Shown: positions 44,500 to 55,810, counted from the stretch's first letter. The stretch is DNA of 64,000 nucleotides from Leptidea sinapis (GCF_905404315.1 NC_066286.1:4285501-4349500); one strand, 5' to 3'. Translations and numbers: made by a program. The notes: generated from the letters alone by a model not told the origin.

Positions 44500-44825
44500 A
44501 ATATCTGGAGCCCTCTCTGACACATCGATATTATCCAACTGTTGGTCATACTTAGTCTGACCATAAATACTGTTTCGGACTTCATCAGAGCTGAAGACTG
44601 GCCGTCGTCTTGTCCCGATCTTAATCCGCTGGATTATGATTTATGGTCAGTTTTAGAGAATACGGCTAGCTCTATACGCCACGATAATTGGAGTCCCTAA
44701 AACAATCCGTACGATAGGCAGTGATGAATTTTCCCATAGAAAGAGTGCGTGCTTCTATTGAAAACTGGCCTTAACGTATAAAGGACTGTATTGTCGCCAA
44801 TGGAGACCACTTCGAATAAGCTTTT
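44500..44825 (+). pseudogene. Mariner-type transposase C-terminal fragment
   Basis: Reads EDWPSSCPDLNPLDYDLWSV and, after stops, ends ...IKDCIVANGDHFE. WPxxSPDLNPLDYxxWS contains the third catalytic Asp of mariner-type (DDxD) transposases, and the I-x-A-N-G-G/D-x-F/I-E end is usual for the maT-like group. Only the last third is left and it has internal stops. Confidence 0.7.
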
Positions 44826-44829
44826 TATA

Positions 44830-45104
44830 TTTAAATTTGTTTTATATTAATGTATTAAACTAACACACTGTAAATGTAATAAATGTAATTTGCAATAGAA
44901 TTTTTTTTCCTTTGTTTCAGTATTTATGGCAAGACTAGGAAATCTGTATGGTGTATTGTAGAATATATAATGAACCTAATCTAATCTTCTCCTCCAAATT
45001 GTGACTAATCTCCACTTTCACTAGCCAACCTTGATATGTACCTGTTGTGACCATTATTTCGTCAACCCATCTTCACCTAATCCTTTTGTCACCTTCTTAT
45101 GTGA
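44830..45104. other. No recognisable feature
   Basis: AT-rich spacer. Confidence 0.4.
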
Positions 45105-45260
45105 AAGTCAATTAAACTAAGCACTTTTGAATTGTCACTATAAAAAAATCTTGTAAATTACTGATTCTACCATATTATGTGCGTAAAAAGTAGAGCTCGT
45201 ACGTTAGAAGAACTCACAAGAAACTCAACGGCTACTCTTTTCAATCAATAGAGTATTTTA
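45105..45260. repeat. Dispersed repeat (family E)
   Basis: GTGAAAGTCAATTAAACTAA, GCACTTTTGAATTGTCACTA, GCGTAAAAAGTAGAGCTCGT, AACTCAACGGCTACTCTTTT. Same orientation as 43627-43835. Confidence 0.7.
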
Positions 45261-45264
45261 CAAT

Positions 45265-45905
45265 GGCTGTAATATTCAAAACAATTTGTTTTATAATGTG
45301 CTGCATCCAATGTGTGTATCGTGTTAGTTAAAAGTGTTTTTAATGCCAAATATTTCAAAAATTAATATTTAAATATTTAAAGAATAAACTGTATAAATAT
45401 AAATAATCGTATATTTAATGCATCAACCTTTACAGATTGAAGTCATGGATGCTTAGTGAATATGATTGTCGTGATTACTGCCATAATAAGTAATCGCATC
45501 CAAAAAATACACGGATTTTTTAGCTATAACAGGTCGACCTGACACCATTATCCATGTAAACCATTACTTTATAAGTTTTTAACGAAATTTCGTGTGACCT
45601 GATGTCTATTTGCACTTTAGCTTTCTGATGGTGACAGTAACATAAAAAATATTTGATAAAATATTTTGAAGATGGTGCCAATGGATACATTCAGATACTA
45701 TTTTGATAACTCTAACTAATAGAAATTATTTTCTTTTTAACCTCTATTTAACTTATATCTTAAAGTAGGTTTGTCTTTTTTATTTTAACAATTATTATGA
45801 AAACATGTCCCTATAAAAGAGCATCACCGATTAACGTAATTTTTCTTGTTACCATTTTAATTAAAATAAATAAATAAAAATAAAATAAATCATCGTGGCA
45901 GTTTC
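45265..45905. other. No recognisable feature
   Basis: AT-rich spacer. Confidence 0.45.
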
Positions 45906-46220
45906 TATGGCCGTTCCCCATGTACTATCTACAGATAGAGATAAATTACTACCTTCTACTGTCAGTAATTAGCTTCTAATAATCTGAATCTGTCCGAATA
46001 TACCCGAAAAGTCATTCTTATCGCCTTATATTGGTACGCGTGAATTGAAATTTTCATACAAACTTCTATCGCTGGTAAGCTATACGGCGTCCAATTGACA
46101 GACAGCGTGCACGGATAAGGTAAGTTACCGTCGATAAGTTTATTGGGACAGAAAAGTCAACGAAAGTTACGATTTTTATCTCAAGTAAGAGATAGACTGA
46201 ATATTGGGAACGGCCGTCAT
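45906..46220. mobile_element. Miniature inverted-repeat element (P2), second copy
   Basis: ATGGCCGTTCCCCATGTACT at the left, AATATTGGGAACGGCCGTCA at the right; the interior (AGATAGAGATAAATTACTAC, CTATCGCTGGTAAGCTATAC) matches 8306-8630 along its whole length in the same orientation. Confidence 0.8.
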
Positions 46221-46224
46221 TGTG

Positions 46225-46795
46225 TAGGATTTGTCAGAACCTTAACAATAACTGAATCGCTACATATTTTCTATTTTATTTTAAGATTTCTGGTATATCT
46301 TTGTAGGTTAAATCCTTAGGTTAATATCAATGAAGTTTTACCACTTTGAATCTAGATTTCATACGATTGCATTAATAACAAAGCCAAAGATGATTTGAAA
46401 ATACTAAGAACAATTATTTTTTTCAACCAAGGCCAGGCTGTTTATTAGATTTACTAGTAAGCGTATAGTAGTTTCAGACGCAATTTCTATTGAGAGTTTT
46501 AAATGATATTTTGAATTGTTAGAAGTTTTTTTATAATAAATAATTAATTTACAATATTTACATCTATATCTCATTTATGATTCTCTAAAAAGATTTATTT
46601 AATTTCTACTTTTTTATGCCTAAGTATACTTATCGCTTGATCTGAAAGCTGAAATAAATAAATGAAAGTAAACATTTGCGCTAAAAAACCTTAGTAAAAG
46701 GCGCCTTGTTCCGTAGATGAAAGAGATACAATTTCATAGAAACAAATAAATCTTAGCTACAAACCAATTTATTTACCTTTGTAAATGATTTTCAG
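46225..46795. other. Probable intron end, no other feature
   Basis: AT-rich; the last bases TTTACCTTTGTAAATGATTT-TCAG form a pyrimidine-rich acceptor for the exon at 46796. Confidence 0.45.
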
Positions 46796-46846
46796 ATTAC
46801 CACTTCCGGCGGAAACAATCAGCGCCTGTTTGGAGAGCTTCCAACG

Positions 46847-46963
46847 ATGTCTTCTGTATGTGAAAATATATTATCAATAAATGATGACGTCACAATGTAT
46901 GATTATGAATCAAACAAAAGTACTGATGAAGTGACTACTGTGGGCAATTCTAAATCTGATTAA
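46847..46963 (+). promoter_or_regulatory. Upstream ORF 1 (38 codons)
   Basis: ATG at 46847, stop TAA at 46961. Peptide begins MSSVCENILSINDD. The frame is open back to the exon start and, after the TAA, stays open to 47122, so it could instead be a coding frame broken by a single stop. As a uORF it would lower initiation at the ATG at 47073. Confidence 0.35.
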
Positions 46964-46981
46964 AGAACGAAAAAGGAACTT

Positions 46982-47125
46982 ATGGATAAAATAATAGAAC
47001 ACAATGTGAAATATCGTGAACATAAACACAACGAAAGTGGGGATGTAAAAGTTTTAGTGATACACAGTGAAAATGAAACGAGAAGGTGTTATAGTGTACT
47101 TAGTGGTGATATTGACGCTGATTAG
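46982..47125 (+). promoter_or_regulatory. Upstream ORF 2, overlapping the main start
   Basis: ATG at 46982 in the same frame as uORF 1, 47 codons, stop TAG at 47123. Peptide begins MDKIIEHNVKYREHK. It overlaps the ATG at 47073 by 53 nt in another frame, an arrangement that usually represses translation of the downstream ORF. Confidence 0.35.
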
Positions 47126-47151
47126 AACCAGTTTGGAGATTGTAGAATCAA
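47073..47151 (+). CDS. N-terminal coding piece: signal-peptide-like start, gene continues off this exon
   Basis: ATG in an AAAATG context typical of insect starts. 26 full codons precede the donor: a basic start (MKRE), a hydrophobic core GVIVYLVVILTLI, then RTSLEIVES. This has the three parts of a signal peptide (n-, h- and c-region) for entry to the secretory pathway, although an uncleaved anchor is possible. The donor cuts after the first base of codon 27 (phase 1), which is common for exons that end just behind a signal peptide. The mature protein is not in this exon, so its identity cannot be told. Confidence 0.45.
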
Positions 47152-47261
47152 GTGAGTATTATAATTTCTCAAATTGACGTAAGGCCATGTTCACATATAA
47201 AGAATTATACTAAACATAAGCCAGATAAGGTGTCACTTCTTTTTTTCATAGTTTTTACTAG

Positions 47262-47530
47262 TGGAAGGCACCAGATTATGGGTACCACTACGGCGCCTAT
47301 TTCTGCCGTGAAGCAGTAATTATTGCGATTTAAGGGCGCCGTAGGTAGTGAAATTACTGGGCAAATGAGACTTAACATTTGATGTCTCAAGGTAACGAAC
47401 GCAGTAGTAGTGCCGCTCAGAATTTTTGTTTTTATCAAGATTTCTGAGTGGCACTGCATTGTAATGGGCAGGACGTATCAATTACCATCAGCTGAACGTC
47501 CTGCTAGTCTCCTTATTATCATAATAAAAA
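47262..47530 (+). repeat. Hairpin repeat (family A)
   Basis: GTGGAAGGCACCAGATTATG, GCGCCTATTTCTGCCGTGAA, GGGCGCCGTAGGTAGTGAAA and hairpin arms GTGCCGCTCAGAATTTTTG / CAAGATTTCTGAGTGGCAC. It lies 110 bp behind the donor of the candidate exon, so it would be intronic. Confidence 0.85.
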
Positions 47531-47534
47531 GACT

Positions 47535-47949
47535 TATTTCGCTTCAGTTTCTTTATATGTGCACCCGGCCTAATTTAATGATCCCAATAGTGTTTATTAG
47601 TTATAAGTACCAAATATAATTTAATCTTTAGCTTGCTTTCAAAATTTGTTCGAATAGTCTGTATCAGCTATGCTGCAGGCATCTAGGCTAGTTCTACTTT
47701 CTCGCTCTCTCTGGCCCAAAGCCAAATTGGACTGATGTTGTGGTGCACAAAGTTCGTCATATGTTGTTCGTCCTTGTCAATTTTCTAATTTAATTTGAGT
47801 AACTCTAACTGATGACCTTGTTTTTACTTCGGCACTGTACTAAATAGTTTAAATTAATTAGGTTTATTATAATTTACTTGTAGTTACTTGGGAATAATAT
47901 TTAAGTTTGATCACATTGTAGTATTTTGAGTATTTCTGTAATATTTTTA
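47535..47949. other. No recognisable feature
   Basis: Mostly AT-rich, some CT-rich (TTCTACTTTCTCGCTCTCTC). Confidence 0.4.
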
Positions 47950-48200
47950 CCACAACGGCGCCTATTTCTACTGAAAAGCAGTAATCTGTTAGTTTTATGT
48001 TTCGTTCTGAAAGGCGTCGTTGCTAGTGAAATTACTGGGCAAATGAGACTTAACATCTTATGTCTCAAGGTGACGACCGCGGTTGTAGTGCCGCTCAGAA
48101 GTTTTAGGTTCCTCAATAATCCTGAGCGGCACTGCATTGTAATGGGCAGGGCGTATCAATTACCATTAGCTGAACGTCCCTTATTGTCACAAATAAAATA
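47950..48200 (+). repeat. Hairpin repeat (family A), 5' end trimmed
   Basis: CCACAACGGCGCCTATTTCT, GTGAAATTACTGGGCAAATG and hairpin arms GTGCCGCTCAGAAGTTTTAG / CAATAATCCTGAGCGGCAC. Confidence 0.85.
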
Positions 48201-48832
48201 GTTTTTTCAGTTTTTAGTATTCGTTCTTTTATTAGCAAAATATAAAAAGATAAGGCATTGCCTAAGTACCTTTTATTTTCAATCAGCTTCGAAAAATCAT
48301 GTGATTAGAATTAATTAATAATTAAGAATAATTGAGATCCTTGTGTTGGAATGTATGGGAAAATAATTAAATTTTATAGATACACATAGAATAAATAAAA
48401 ATATCATACCGTATCAATTACTATTAATTGAACATCCTGCTCGTCTCGTCCCTTATTTTCATAAAAAAAATATTATAACTTTTGAAAAATAACGTGAATA
48501 TTGCATGAAAACCACAAATGAAATCATAAAATATGAATGCATAAAGAACACCATTCAATCGTAATGTATATATTATCTCGGTCTGAGCTCTATTTTGCAA
48601 TCCAGTATTATTGAACATTAAAATATTTTATGGAGTATAAGCTGAACGCGCACTATTTTATGACCATTTCGGGGATTACTGAGAACTACAGCTAAGGTTT
48701 GTTTTGAATAAACTCGCAATTACCAAACAAGGAGTGTTGTTAAATGCATATTCAGGATTTAGTTAAGCTTTATGTGTAGTTTCTAATTTATTATACTTTC
48801 TCTATTAAATATTTATTTTTAAATATAATAAT
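48201..48832. other. No gene; family A 3' scrap at 48405-48470
   Basis: CGTATCAATTACTATTAATT, GAACATCCTGCTCGTCTCGT and CCCTTATTTTCATAAAAA are the end of family A. The rest is AT-rich. Confidence 0.55.
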
Positions 48833-49068
48833 AATTATAATATTGACACATTTTTACACAAATTATCTTGTCCCAAACTAGGGTACAAGAAAACGATATA
48901 TTTAATACAATATACTTACTTAAACCTTCATAAATATATATCAACATGCATGACTCAGAAACTAACATCCATTTTCATCATATAAATGATTGCACCTACC
49001 GGGATTCGTAGCTGGGACCTCTAGCTTAATAGTCAGGGTCACTAACCATTCGGCTATATGGGTCGTCT
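48833..49068 (-). mobile_element. tRNA-derived SINE (SINE-2)
   Basis: ATAATATTGACACATTTTTA, AACGATATATTTAATACAAT, GATTGCACCTACCGGGATTC and AGTCAGGGTCACTAACCATT-CGGC. Head at the right, tail at the left, as in 26815-27030. Confidence 0.75.
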
Positions 49069-49094
49069 ATTAAATAATTTATTAGTAGTTATCA

Positions 49095-49330
49095 ATATGG
49101 TTTTCATGGAGCTTTCTTCCCCGTACTACAAAGCTGTGGAATGAGTTTACTTGTGCGGTGTTTCCGGGACGATACGACATGGGTACCTTCAATACAAGCG
49201 CGTACACCTTCCTTAAAGGCTGGCAACGTTCCTGTGATTCCTCTGGTATTGCAAGAGAATGTGTTTGGCGGTGATCATTTAATATCAGGTGACCCGTACG
49301 CTCGTTTGTCCTCCTTTTCCATAAAAAAAG
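49095..49330 (+). mobile_element. LINE-B tail
   Basis: CATGGAGCTTTCTTCCCCGT, TTCCGGGACGATACGACATG, CTTAAAGGCTGGCAACGTTC, TCCTCCTTTTCCATAAAAAA. Confidence 0.85.
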
Positions 49331-49616
49331 GGTTAATGCAAACATTGGGTCCGTAAGATATCGCATTGAATGGTTAACAATACTAATTCTTATTTATTAT
49401 GAGTTCATATTTTATGGTATAATAGTTTTGCTTGTTCTTGGTTAATTAATTAAAATGTGTTTCTGTAAAATAAATACCTGTTAATAAAGAAAGGTGGTAA
49501 GATCATAACTTGTGTGTAAATTTTTGACAGAAATGAATAGATTATTTTTGAATAAGTAGGATTTTTAATCACCTCAATCTAACACATGATTCGATTGTGG
49601 ACTCACTTCTGATTAT

Positions 49617-49805
49617 TTTCCACCATCATCATCATCATCAAAGCCGGAAGACGTCCACTGCTGGACAAAGGCTGAAAATAAAGATTTCCACGACGCCGAT
49701 CGTTCCTGTGCTGCCTCATCCAACGTATTCTAGCGATCTTGACCAGATCGTTGTTCCATCTTGTGGGGGGCCTAATACCATTGTGTCTTCCGGTACGTGG
49801 TCTAA
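49617..49805 (-). mobile_element. RTE-2 LINE 3' end
   Basis: CATCATCATCATCATCA tail at the left, GCCGGAAGACGTCCACTGCT, CAACGTATTCTAGCGATCTT and GTTGTTCCATCTTGTGGGGG. Same tail and ORF end as 13395-13665. Confidence 0.75.
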
Positions 49806-49809
49806 AAAG

Positions 49810-51254
49810 TTACACTATTAAATGTATTATTTTCCATACTTTTACATAAAATACACTTAAATATATAATTTTTATGCATTCTTGCGTTACCTATATCCTA
49901 CCGTTGAGCAAATAAAAATAGAACCCGGTATTACGTGGATACACGGGGATCGATGCAAAACGATTTTGTTGAAAGTTAGGGAATTACGGATTGGAAACGG
50001 ATACGAATTCAATTCTGCTGAAACCACTGTTGACTAGAAAACTAAAGTAAATCTTGTCTAACAAATGTGCAGTTATTTAATAGACAAATCGAATTCGAGT
50101 TTTGTGGATGTGATTTCGAAGAAATAATTTATGTCTTCAAAAAAAAAACACAATATTGCTGTATAATCATAATCTAATCACAGGCTGTCGGGTCACTTAG
50201 ATATTCAGCTGTGGAGTAGTAGGATTTATGACAGAGCCATTTTTTAATAAGACATTTAAATTTATTTATAGATAATGCCTGAACAGTGGCTGGGACTTTA
50301 TTAAAAAATTATACATTTACCCTTAAAGCTATTATGTAAGATACATAGTAGGCTTCTTTTATTTTTTAATGGTTACAAAGTAATATCGTACAATAAAATT
50401 TATTATTTAATAGCCAATCATAATATGTAAAATAATTAATGTATGTATTAAGTTACATTAGCTCATTTAACTGATTGTACATTTTAGTTAGTTTAGTTAT
50501 ACATTTTTTAGTTAGTTAGGGTCCGTAGCTACTACATCAGTCGGTACTGGCTAGGAGCTGATCTAATTTCTAGCCAACATCATCTGATTGAAGCGTTTAA
50601 GCAAAAAGCAATCATATATCGTGAAGGTATAATATCAAATAATGTCAAGTTAAGGCACCTGAAACTGCCACTCTGTATACCCTTATCCAAAGAATATATA
50701 ATAGTACATGTACTATATCTTAGATGTTTTAAACCTCTAGATAGAAAGTAATAGATGTGAACACATCGAAAAAAATAGTGGCCCCCTGTTAACCTCTGCT
50801 TTAAGGCTGCTCATCCCAAGAAATCACTAAAATGGCGCATAATTGAAGCCAGTTCTTGATTGTTTATGTAAAGCTTAGCCTTTTACAAAAAATATTAGTA
50901 TATCTACAGAATTTGAGAAGAAAATTCATTTTTTCTTTAATTTTTTGTTTTTTATAGACACTGTGAAAAAAAAATCACAACAATACGCATAATTTTAATA
51001 GTTGGAGCCATGCTTATCATTTAATCTAAATAACAATTGTCCGAAAATTTATTAATTGTTGACCAATACTATTTAACATGATATAGTTTTGTAAAGTTAA
51101 TTGTATTATGATTGTAATAAATTAAAAATTCTTCTAATTCTGAATTATAACTATGGCGATCTTGTGACCTAGAACCTAGCGCCGCTCGATTCCTCAAGGC
51201 CGTTGGCTCGGTCCCCAGCCTTAAGTAACTCATGCACAGTAAAACAAAATGACA
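49810..51254. other. No gene; LINE family D scrap at about 50340-50412
   Basis: GGTTACAAAGTAATATCGTA and AATAAAATTTATTATTTAAT match the end of family D. The rest is AT-rich. Confidence 0.45.
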
Positions 51255-51366
51255 TAATTGTAATGCGAGTCGTCATGAGCGGCACTGCGTAATAATGGGC
51301 AGGGCGTACCAATTACTATCAGCTGAACGTCCTGTTCGTCTCTTCCCTTATTTTCATTTAAAAAAA
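51255..51366 (+). repeat. Hairpin repeat (family A), 3' part
   Basis: ATGAGCGGCACTGCGTAATA, GGGCAGGGCGTACCAATTAC, GAACGTCCTGTTCGTCTCTT. Confidence 0.75.
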
Positions 51367-51369
51367 ATA

Positions 51370-52137
51370 TAGAATAGTTATTGCTTTTTTAATGAGCTTA
51401 TGAATGTATCAATATTCTTCTGTAGTGTAATCATTTTCATCTACACTCATGCCTTAAATTCTCTATTAAAGATTCTAAAACAGCTTATTGCCAACATTAA
51501 AACACCCAATGTCCTAATAACCATAACATCATCCAAACGAGTGTTATAATGAAATTCAGTACAACATTATATCATCCGTTTTCATAATAACATTCCATTG
51601 GATGATATCATGGTTACTAGGACTGGCTTTTTTTAATATTAGCAGTAACTAACTGTTTCAGATTCTTTTATAGAGGATTTGAAACCCACATTCGTGTTTT
51701 CATAACCCTTATTACATAACAGTTGCATTAAATAACTATTAAGCACACATTGATAATTTTCACGAAAAAAAAACTGAGTATCAGACATCTGCTAATACGT
51801 AACGTGCTAATGTGTCTAGTTCAGACTCGCTTGTTAGCCCTAATACAAATTGATATATAGGCGAATTCTAATATTAAACTGTCAGTACGGAACAGGTGCG
51901 AGAGCGTGAAGTCTTATATGGAATGCTTCCAAGAAGCAGGTCGTTAGCCTCGCCGGCCAAATGGCAGCATTAGAAATCATTTGTCAATTGTCCCTGCTTT
52001 GCCCCAACTCGAACTGAATAAAATGCATTTGCTTAAAGCAATTAAGACATTAAGCTGTTCAATATGTATAAAAAAATAAGTATTTAGCTGTCATAATATT
52101 ATCATCACTACATTCATGAACACATGACTATATTAAC
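51370..52137. other. No recognisable feature
   Basis: AT-rich, with a GC-richer patch near 51890-51990 (TTAGCCTCGCCGGCCAAATG) that has no recognised content. Confidence 0.45.
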
Positions 52138-52275
52138 CAGTGGGAGGCTCCTTTTGCACAGCATGCCGGCTAGATTATGCCGTAGAATGGCGCCGTAGCC
52201 AAAGAAATTACTGGGCAAATGAGACTTAACATGTGATGTCTCAAGGTGACGAGCGCAATTGTAGTGCCATGTAGT
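52138..52275 (+). repeat. Hairpin repeat (family A), 5' part
   Basis: CCAGTGGGAGGCTCCTTTTG, TGCCGGCTAGATTATG, GAAATTACTGGGCAAATGAG, GACGAGCGCAATTGTAGTGC. It ends before the hairpin and is followed by a short LINE-B-like scrap (AATTCGGTGGCAGGAATCAC, minus). Confidence 0.8.
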
Positions 52276-52284
52276 GAACATGGA

Positions 52285-52699
52285 ATTCGGTGGCAGGAAT
52301 CACGTGAAACAGCTCTTGGGAACACCACTTATTTTCAATGTTATCAGTGTTTATTGGATTGCTTAAATTTTAATTTATTTGAGCTACTTTAACTGACTAA
52401 TATATCTCACAAATCTGATAATAGCCAATTTACAAAATTAAAGAAATATATCAATGTAATTAGTAAATATACCTATAGAATTGAATAAAATACCTAAATA
52501 GCCAAAAAATACTATATTTTTAATTTGTTTTTTTGTTTATTTAAGGGCTTTCCTATCAAGTATAATTAATTAATTAAGAACAATGTTATAACTGATTCAA
52601 TTGAATAGCAATAATATTAGATTAAAGTATGAAATTGCCGATTTGTACTGAAAAAATTGAGATTCGTTATTTTTTAATTTAATATATATATTGAATCTA
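52285..52699. other. No recognisable feature
   Basis: AT-rich; may include the left end of the mariner element. Confidence 0.4.
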
Positions 52700-53600
52700 A
52701 ATCACTACCATAATTATCTATACATTGTTGCCACCTAATAATGGTCACGAGATTTCGACAAACTGAGTGAAAGTATTTTGTAATGCCTCTTGAGAAGAAA
52801 ACTTTTTTTCTCGTAGAAAATTGTCCAAATCACAAAAAAAAATGGTAGTTTGGTGGAGCAAGGTCTGGCGATTACGGAGGGTGACAATTAGTGGTGTCTA
52901 ATTGCAGTTCCTGTAGAGTTGAAACGAAGAAACCGTTTTAACCTCATAAGGTCTCGCGTTATCATGAAGTAATAATGGTGAAGATCGATTCATGGGTCGG
53001 AGCTGTTTCACTGCTACTTTTGTTATCATTTTTCGGAGTTCAGCACAGTAGACATCTGCCGTTATTGCTTGACCAGATTGGAGAAAGGTACAGTGAACAA
53101 TACCATGCTGAGACCACCAAACAGCTACCATTAGATTTTTATTGGTAAGCTTTGTTTTAGGACACTGTTGTGCCGTTTGACCTGGGTTCAGCCATTGCAT
53201 TTTTCGTCTACGGTTATCGTAAAGAATCCACTTTTCATCGCATGTCACAATTCGATCCAATATTCCTTCATTTCTGTATCGATTCAACAAGGCAACACAA
53301 GTTTCTTTCTGCAAATCAGTCAAATCATGAGGCACTCATTTTTGATTTATTTTATTGATTTGACGCAAATGAGTTAATATTATTGGTAAGGTAACGTTAA
53401 ACTATGCCGCTAATTCTTGGGTAGTTGGCTCGGATCGGCTTCCACCATCTCTTTCAATTCATTGTTATTCACCTGTGTGGGCGGTCTTCCACGTGGTTCA
53501 TTCTTCAAATCAAAGTTTCCATCACGAAAGCGTTTAAAAAAATCGCACGGTGCGTTCAGTAGCGTACCCTCCTACCTTAGTTAACAATTAGTGTTATATT
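52700..53600 (-). pseudogene. Mariner transposase, disrupted
   Basis: Tc1/mariner-superfamily DNA transposase of the mariner (DD34D) type. From the right: HTH-region sequence KRFRDGNFDLKNEPRGRPPT (near 53490-53545, broken frame), then the 145-codon frame 53335-52898 with HDLTDLQKE, the first Asp in IVTCDEKWILYDN, QGIVHCTFLQSG-type sequence and the second Asp in LLHDNARP. Past a frameshift SPDLAP gives the third Asp and YHFF follows (near 52870). All three catalytic Asp residues are still visible, but frames are interrupted at least twice. Terminal repeats not found. Confidence 0.8.
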
Positions 53601-54044
53601 CAATATCTACCTACGCGAATCTTTAAAAAAACACCAAAATACATTCAATTCTGCCCTCACAAATGAAAACATGAGAAATATCAAAGCACAGGTGACACGT
53701 GGATTCTCGCTCTAAAACTGTCATCCGTTGGAATCACGCCAGCAGAGTATCTATTTACCAAAGCTTCCTTTCCTGGTTCATTTGTTTCCTAACTTCGAAA
53801 CTTTGTGATTTATCTGATTTCATCAAGTTTGGATTTCAAAGGCCACGGCATTTCGTCCGTCAGGATCATTCGGGTTGCAGCCGTCTGTAACTCCTGGAAT
53901 ACATTTTGTATTGAAACTTTGAAACTTGAAGTCTGAATTATGGTTTATTAGAGGTAAACTGGTTGTTTGTATAGAATCCTTAAGATTTACTTGCTTACGT
54001 ATTACAATTAAAATTTGTAGAGGTCTACTGAAATGATTATTCAC
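53601..54044. other. No recognisable feature
   Basis: Possible right terminal part of the mariner element, then AT-rich DNA. Confidence 0.4.
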
Positions 54045-54690
54045 ATTTATTTAAATTCAAAAATTTTTTTTTAAAGTAGGATATCACATCACACATTGAA
54101 AGTTAAAAACTAACTCATGGAATGCCTCAGACCAGAAAAGAATGGGCGAAACAAAAAAGTTACATTGTACAATTATTAAACTTATTATCTAATAGTGAAG
54201 CTATTAGGCGGTCGCTCCATTCTGTGGTTTTATTAAGAAAGTCATTTATGTTATAGTAACCTTTACCACACGAACGTTTTTTAACAATTTTTTTGAATAT
54301 CGTTGTTTTGAACATTTTTTAGGATCTTGTTGTAAAAGCATATAAATCGCCCCACAAAAGACTTACTAACTCGACTTAGCCGATTAGTAGGCATTATAAG
54401 TTTATGTCTGTTCCTCGTGTTAACATTATGGTTGTGACAGTTTCTAGCAAATTCACTTATGTGCCTATGAACATACATTACATTATCGAGAATATATTTT
54501 ATGCTACATCGAATGTTCATGAGAATCCGATAGGTACCCACCAGCGTAGAGGCACCTTGACCTTGAGTCTTGACATACCTGCTGTTATTGTAAACAGTTA
54601 CAAAAACATGTTTTTCCTTGTTACTACCCACTAGTGTAGTGTTCGACATCATTCTAGAACAGGCGTGTTCAAATCGTGAGTGCATTTTAG
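54045..54690 (-). pseudogene. LINE ORF2 C-terminus joined to its family D 3' UTR
   Basis: The minus-strand 134-codon frame (54685-54281) contains SIKYILDNVMYVHRHISEFA, NVNTRNRHKLIMPTNRLSRV and KSFVGRFICFYNKI. Y-I-x-x-x-x-Y-V-x-x-x, N-T-R-x-x-x-x-L and Y-N-K-I/L-P are usual in the last part of Jockey/CR1-type LINE polymerases. It runs directly into the family D sequence (54210-54045), ending in AATTTTTGAATTTAAA. This copy shows what family D belongs to. No RT core or endonuclease present. Confidence 0.65.
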
Positions 54691-54699
54691 ATAACTAAA

Positions 54700-55685
54700 A
54701 TCAGTAATTACGTACCATCTTATGAAAAGTATGCTCAGGACATGCAGTGTCATGCAGATTCAACATCAAGGTCACTCTTTAGTTAAGCTTAGAACTTTAG
54801 ACACTAGAACGCGTTTGTTCCGTAAGAACCAATAAACTCGCAATTCTGAATAATTATGACTTTTTTTATTGATATTTTAGAGCAGACCTACACTTACCTT
54901 GACTAAAAAAATGCATATTATTGTGCGCAAAACTAATATCTATGTCATCGTGACACTCTACCTAGACGACAATCCTCCATCACATATACTTGAAGCCTCT
55001 GAGAGTCCACCAATCGTAGTCTAACAATTTTGAGGTAGATCGCCAGCAGTTCAAGCTTGAGTACCCCTATTCTAGAATAATCCTTACCGGTACATAAAGG
55101 GCAGCGCATTAAGATAGCAAGGGATACTAGAGTGTTATTGGTGATCAGGATAAACCTTTGTAAAATTGATAAATTGTACCTACAAATAACACTAATTATT
55201 CTGCTTTACTTGGGACTTTTTTGTTAGCGCATAATATTATCTAGTAAATACTAGTAACATACGGGTAAACTGGTAACTAATAATATTTTTATGAGTGGCG
55301 CTTTGATATTGTTGATCCTTGGCTACTATCCAAGAGATGCCGATCTAAAAATATCTTATGTCACTGCAATTCTGTATTTAGGACAGTTTTGATGGGGGAG
55401 AGATAGCTATTTTGAGATTAGATGAAAGAATTCTGTTTTGAAACAAGACAGCGTCGGACAGTTTTGGAAAAGTGTTTCGAGTTTTGTTGTATTCATATTG
55501 TAGGTTGTGTGTGGGTTTGCGCCTTCTTAAATACGTGGGGTTTCAATATAATATTCTAAAAATATAATGTTTATCGATTATTTAAACCATGAAAATCAAA
55601 GTTTTGTATAGGAATAGTATAAAGAGTTTGTGTAGCCAAATATTGTTCGATTAGTCATAATTCATAACATCCGCACCGATCCTTG
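54700..55685. other. No recognisable feature
   Basis: Mixed composition without shared repeats or splice-bounded frames. Confidence 0.45.
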
Positions 55686-55689
55686 CTCG

Positions 55690-55810
55690 GATTTTTAAGA
55701 CTGTACAAAACTTGAACAAAATAAAAACTAATAGGACATCTGGATTCAAACCGAGGTCTTCTCCTTTCCGGATCACCAAATGTCCTATCTGAACTATTAT
55801 AGTCTTGTTA
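55690..55810 (-). repeat. tRNA-like SINE head (third type)
   Basis: Minus strand: AGTTCAGATAGGACATTTGG, GATCCGGAAAGGAGAAGACC, then CGGTTTGAATCC as a B-box-like T-arm. Looks like a different tRNA-derived head; no body could be delimited. Confidence 0.4.

Larger units (their letters stand above)
46796..47151 (+). other. Candidate exon: 5' UTR plus signal-peptide start of a secreted or membrane protein
   Basis: The 356-nt segment lies between a good acceptor (ATTTTCAG at 46788-46795) and a strong donor (CAA then GTGAGTATT from 47152). It matches no repeat in the window and has balanced composition. It begins ATTACCACTTCCGGCGGAAA. It contains two short ORFs upstream and then the ATG at 47073. 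Since the upstream part is non-coding or uORF-bearing, this would be the first coding exon, joined to an upstream leader exon, for example the candidate ending at 14673. The downstream coding exons are not recognised within the window; at least 17 kb of intron would follow. Confidence 0.5.
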
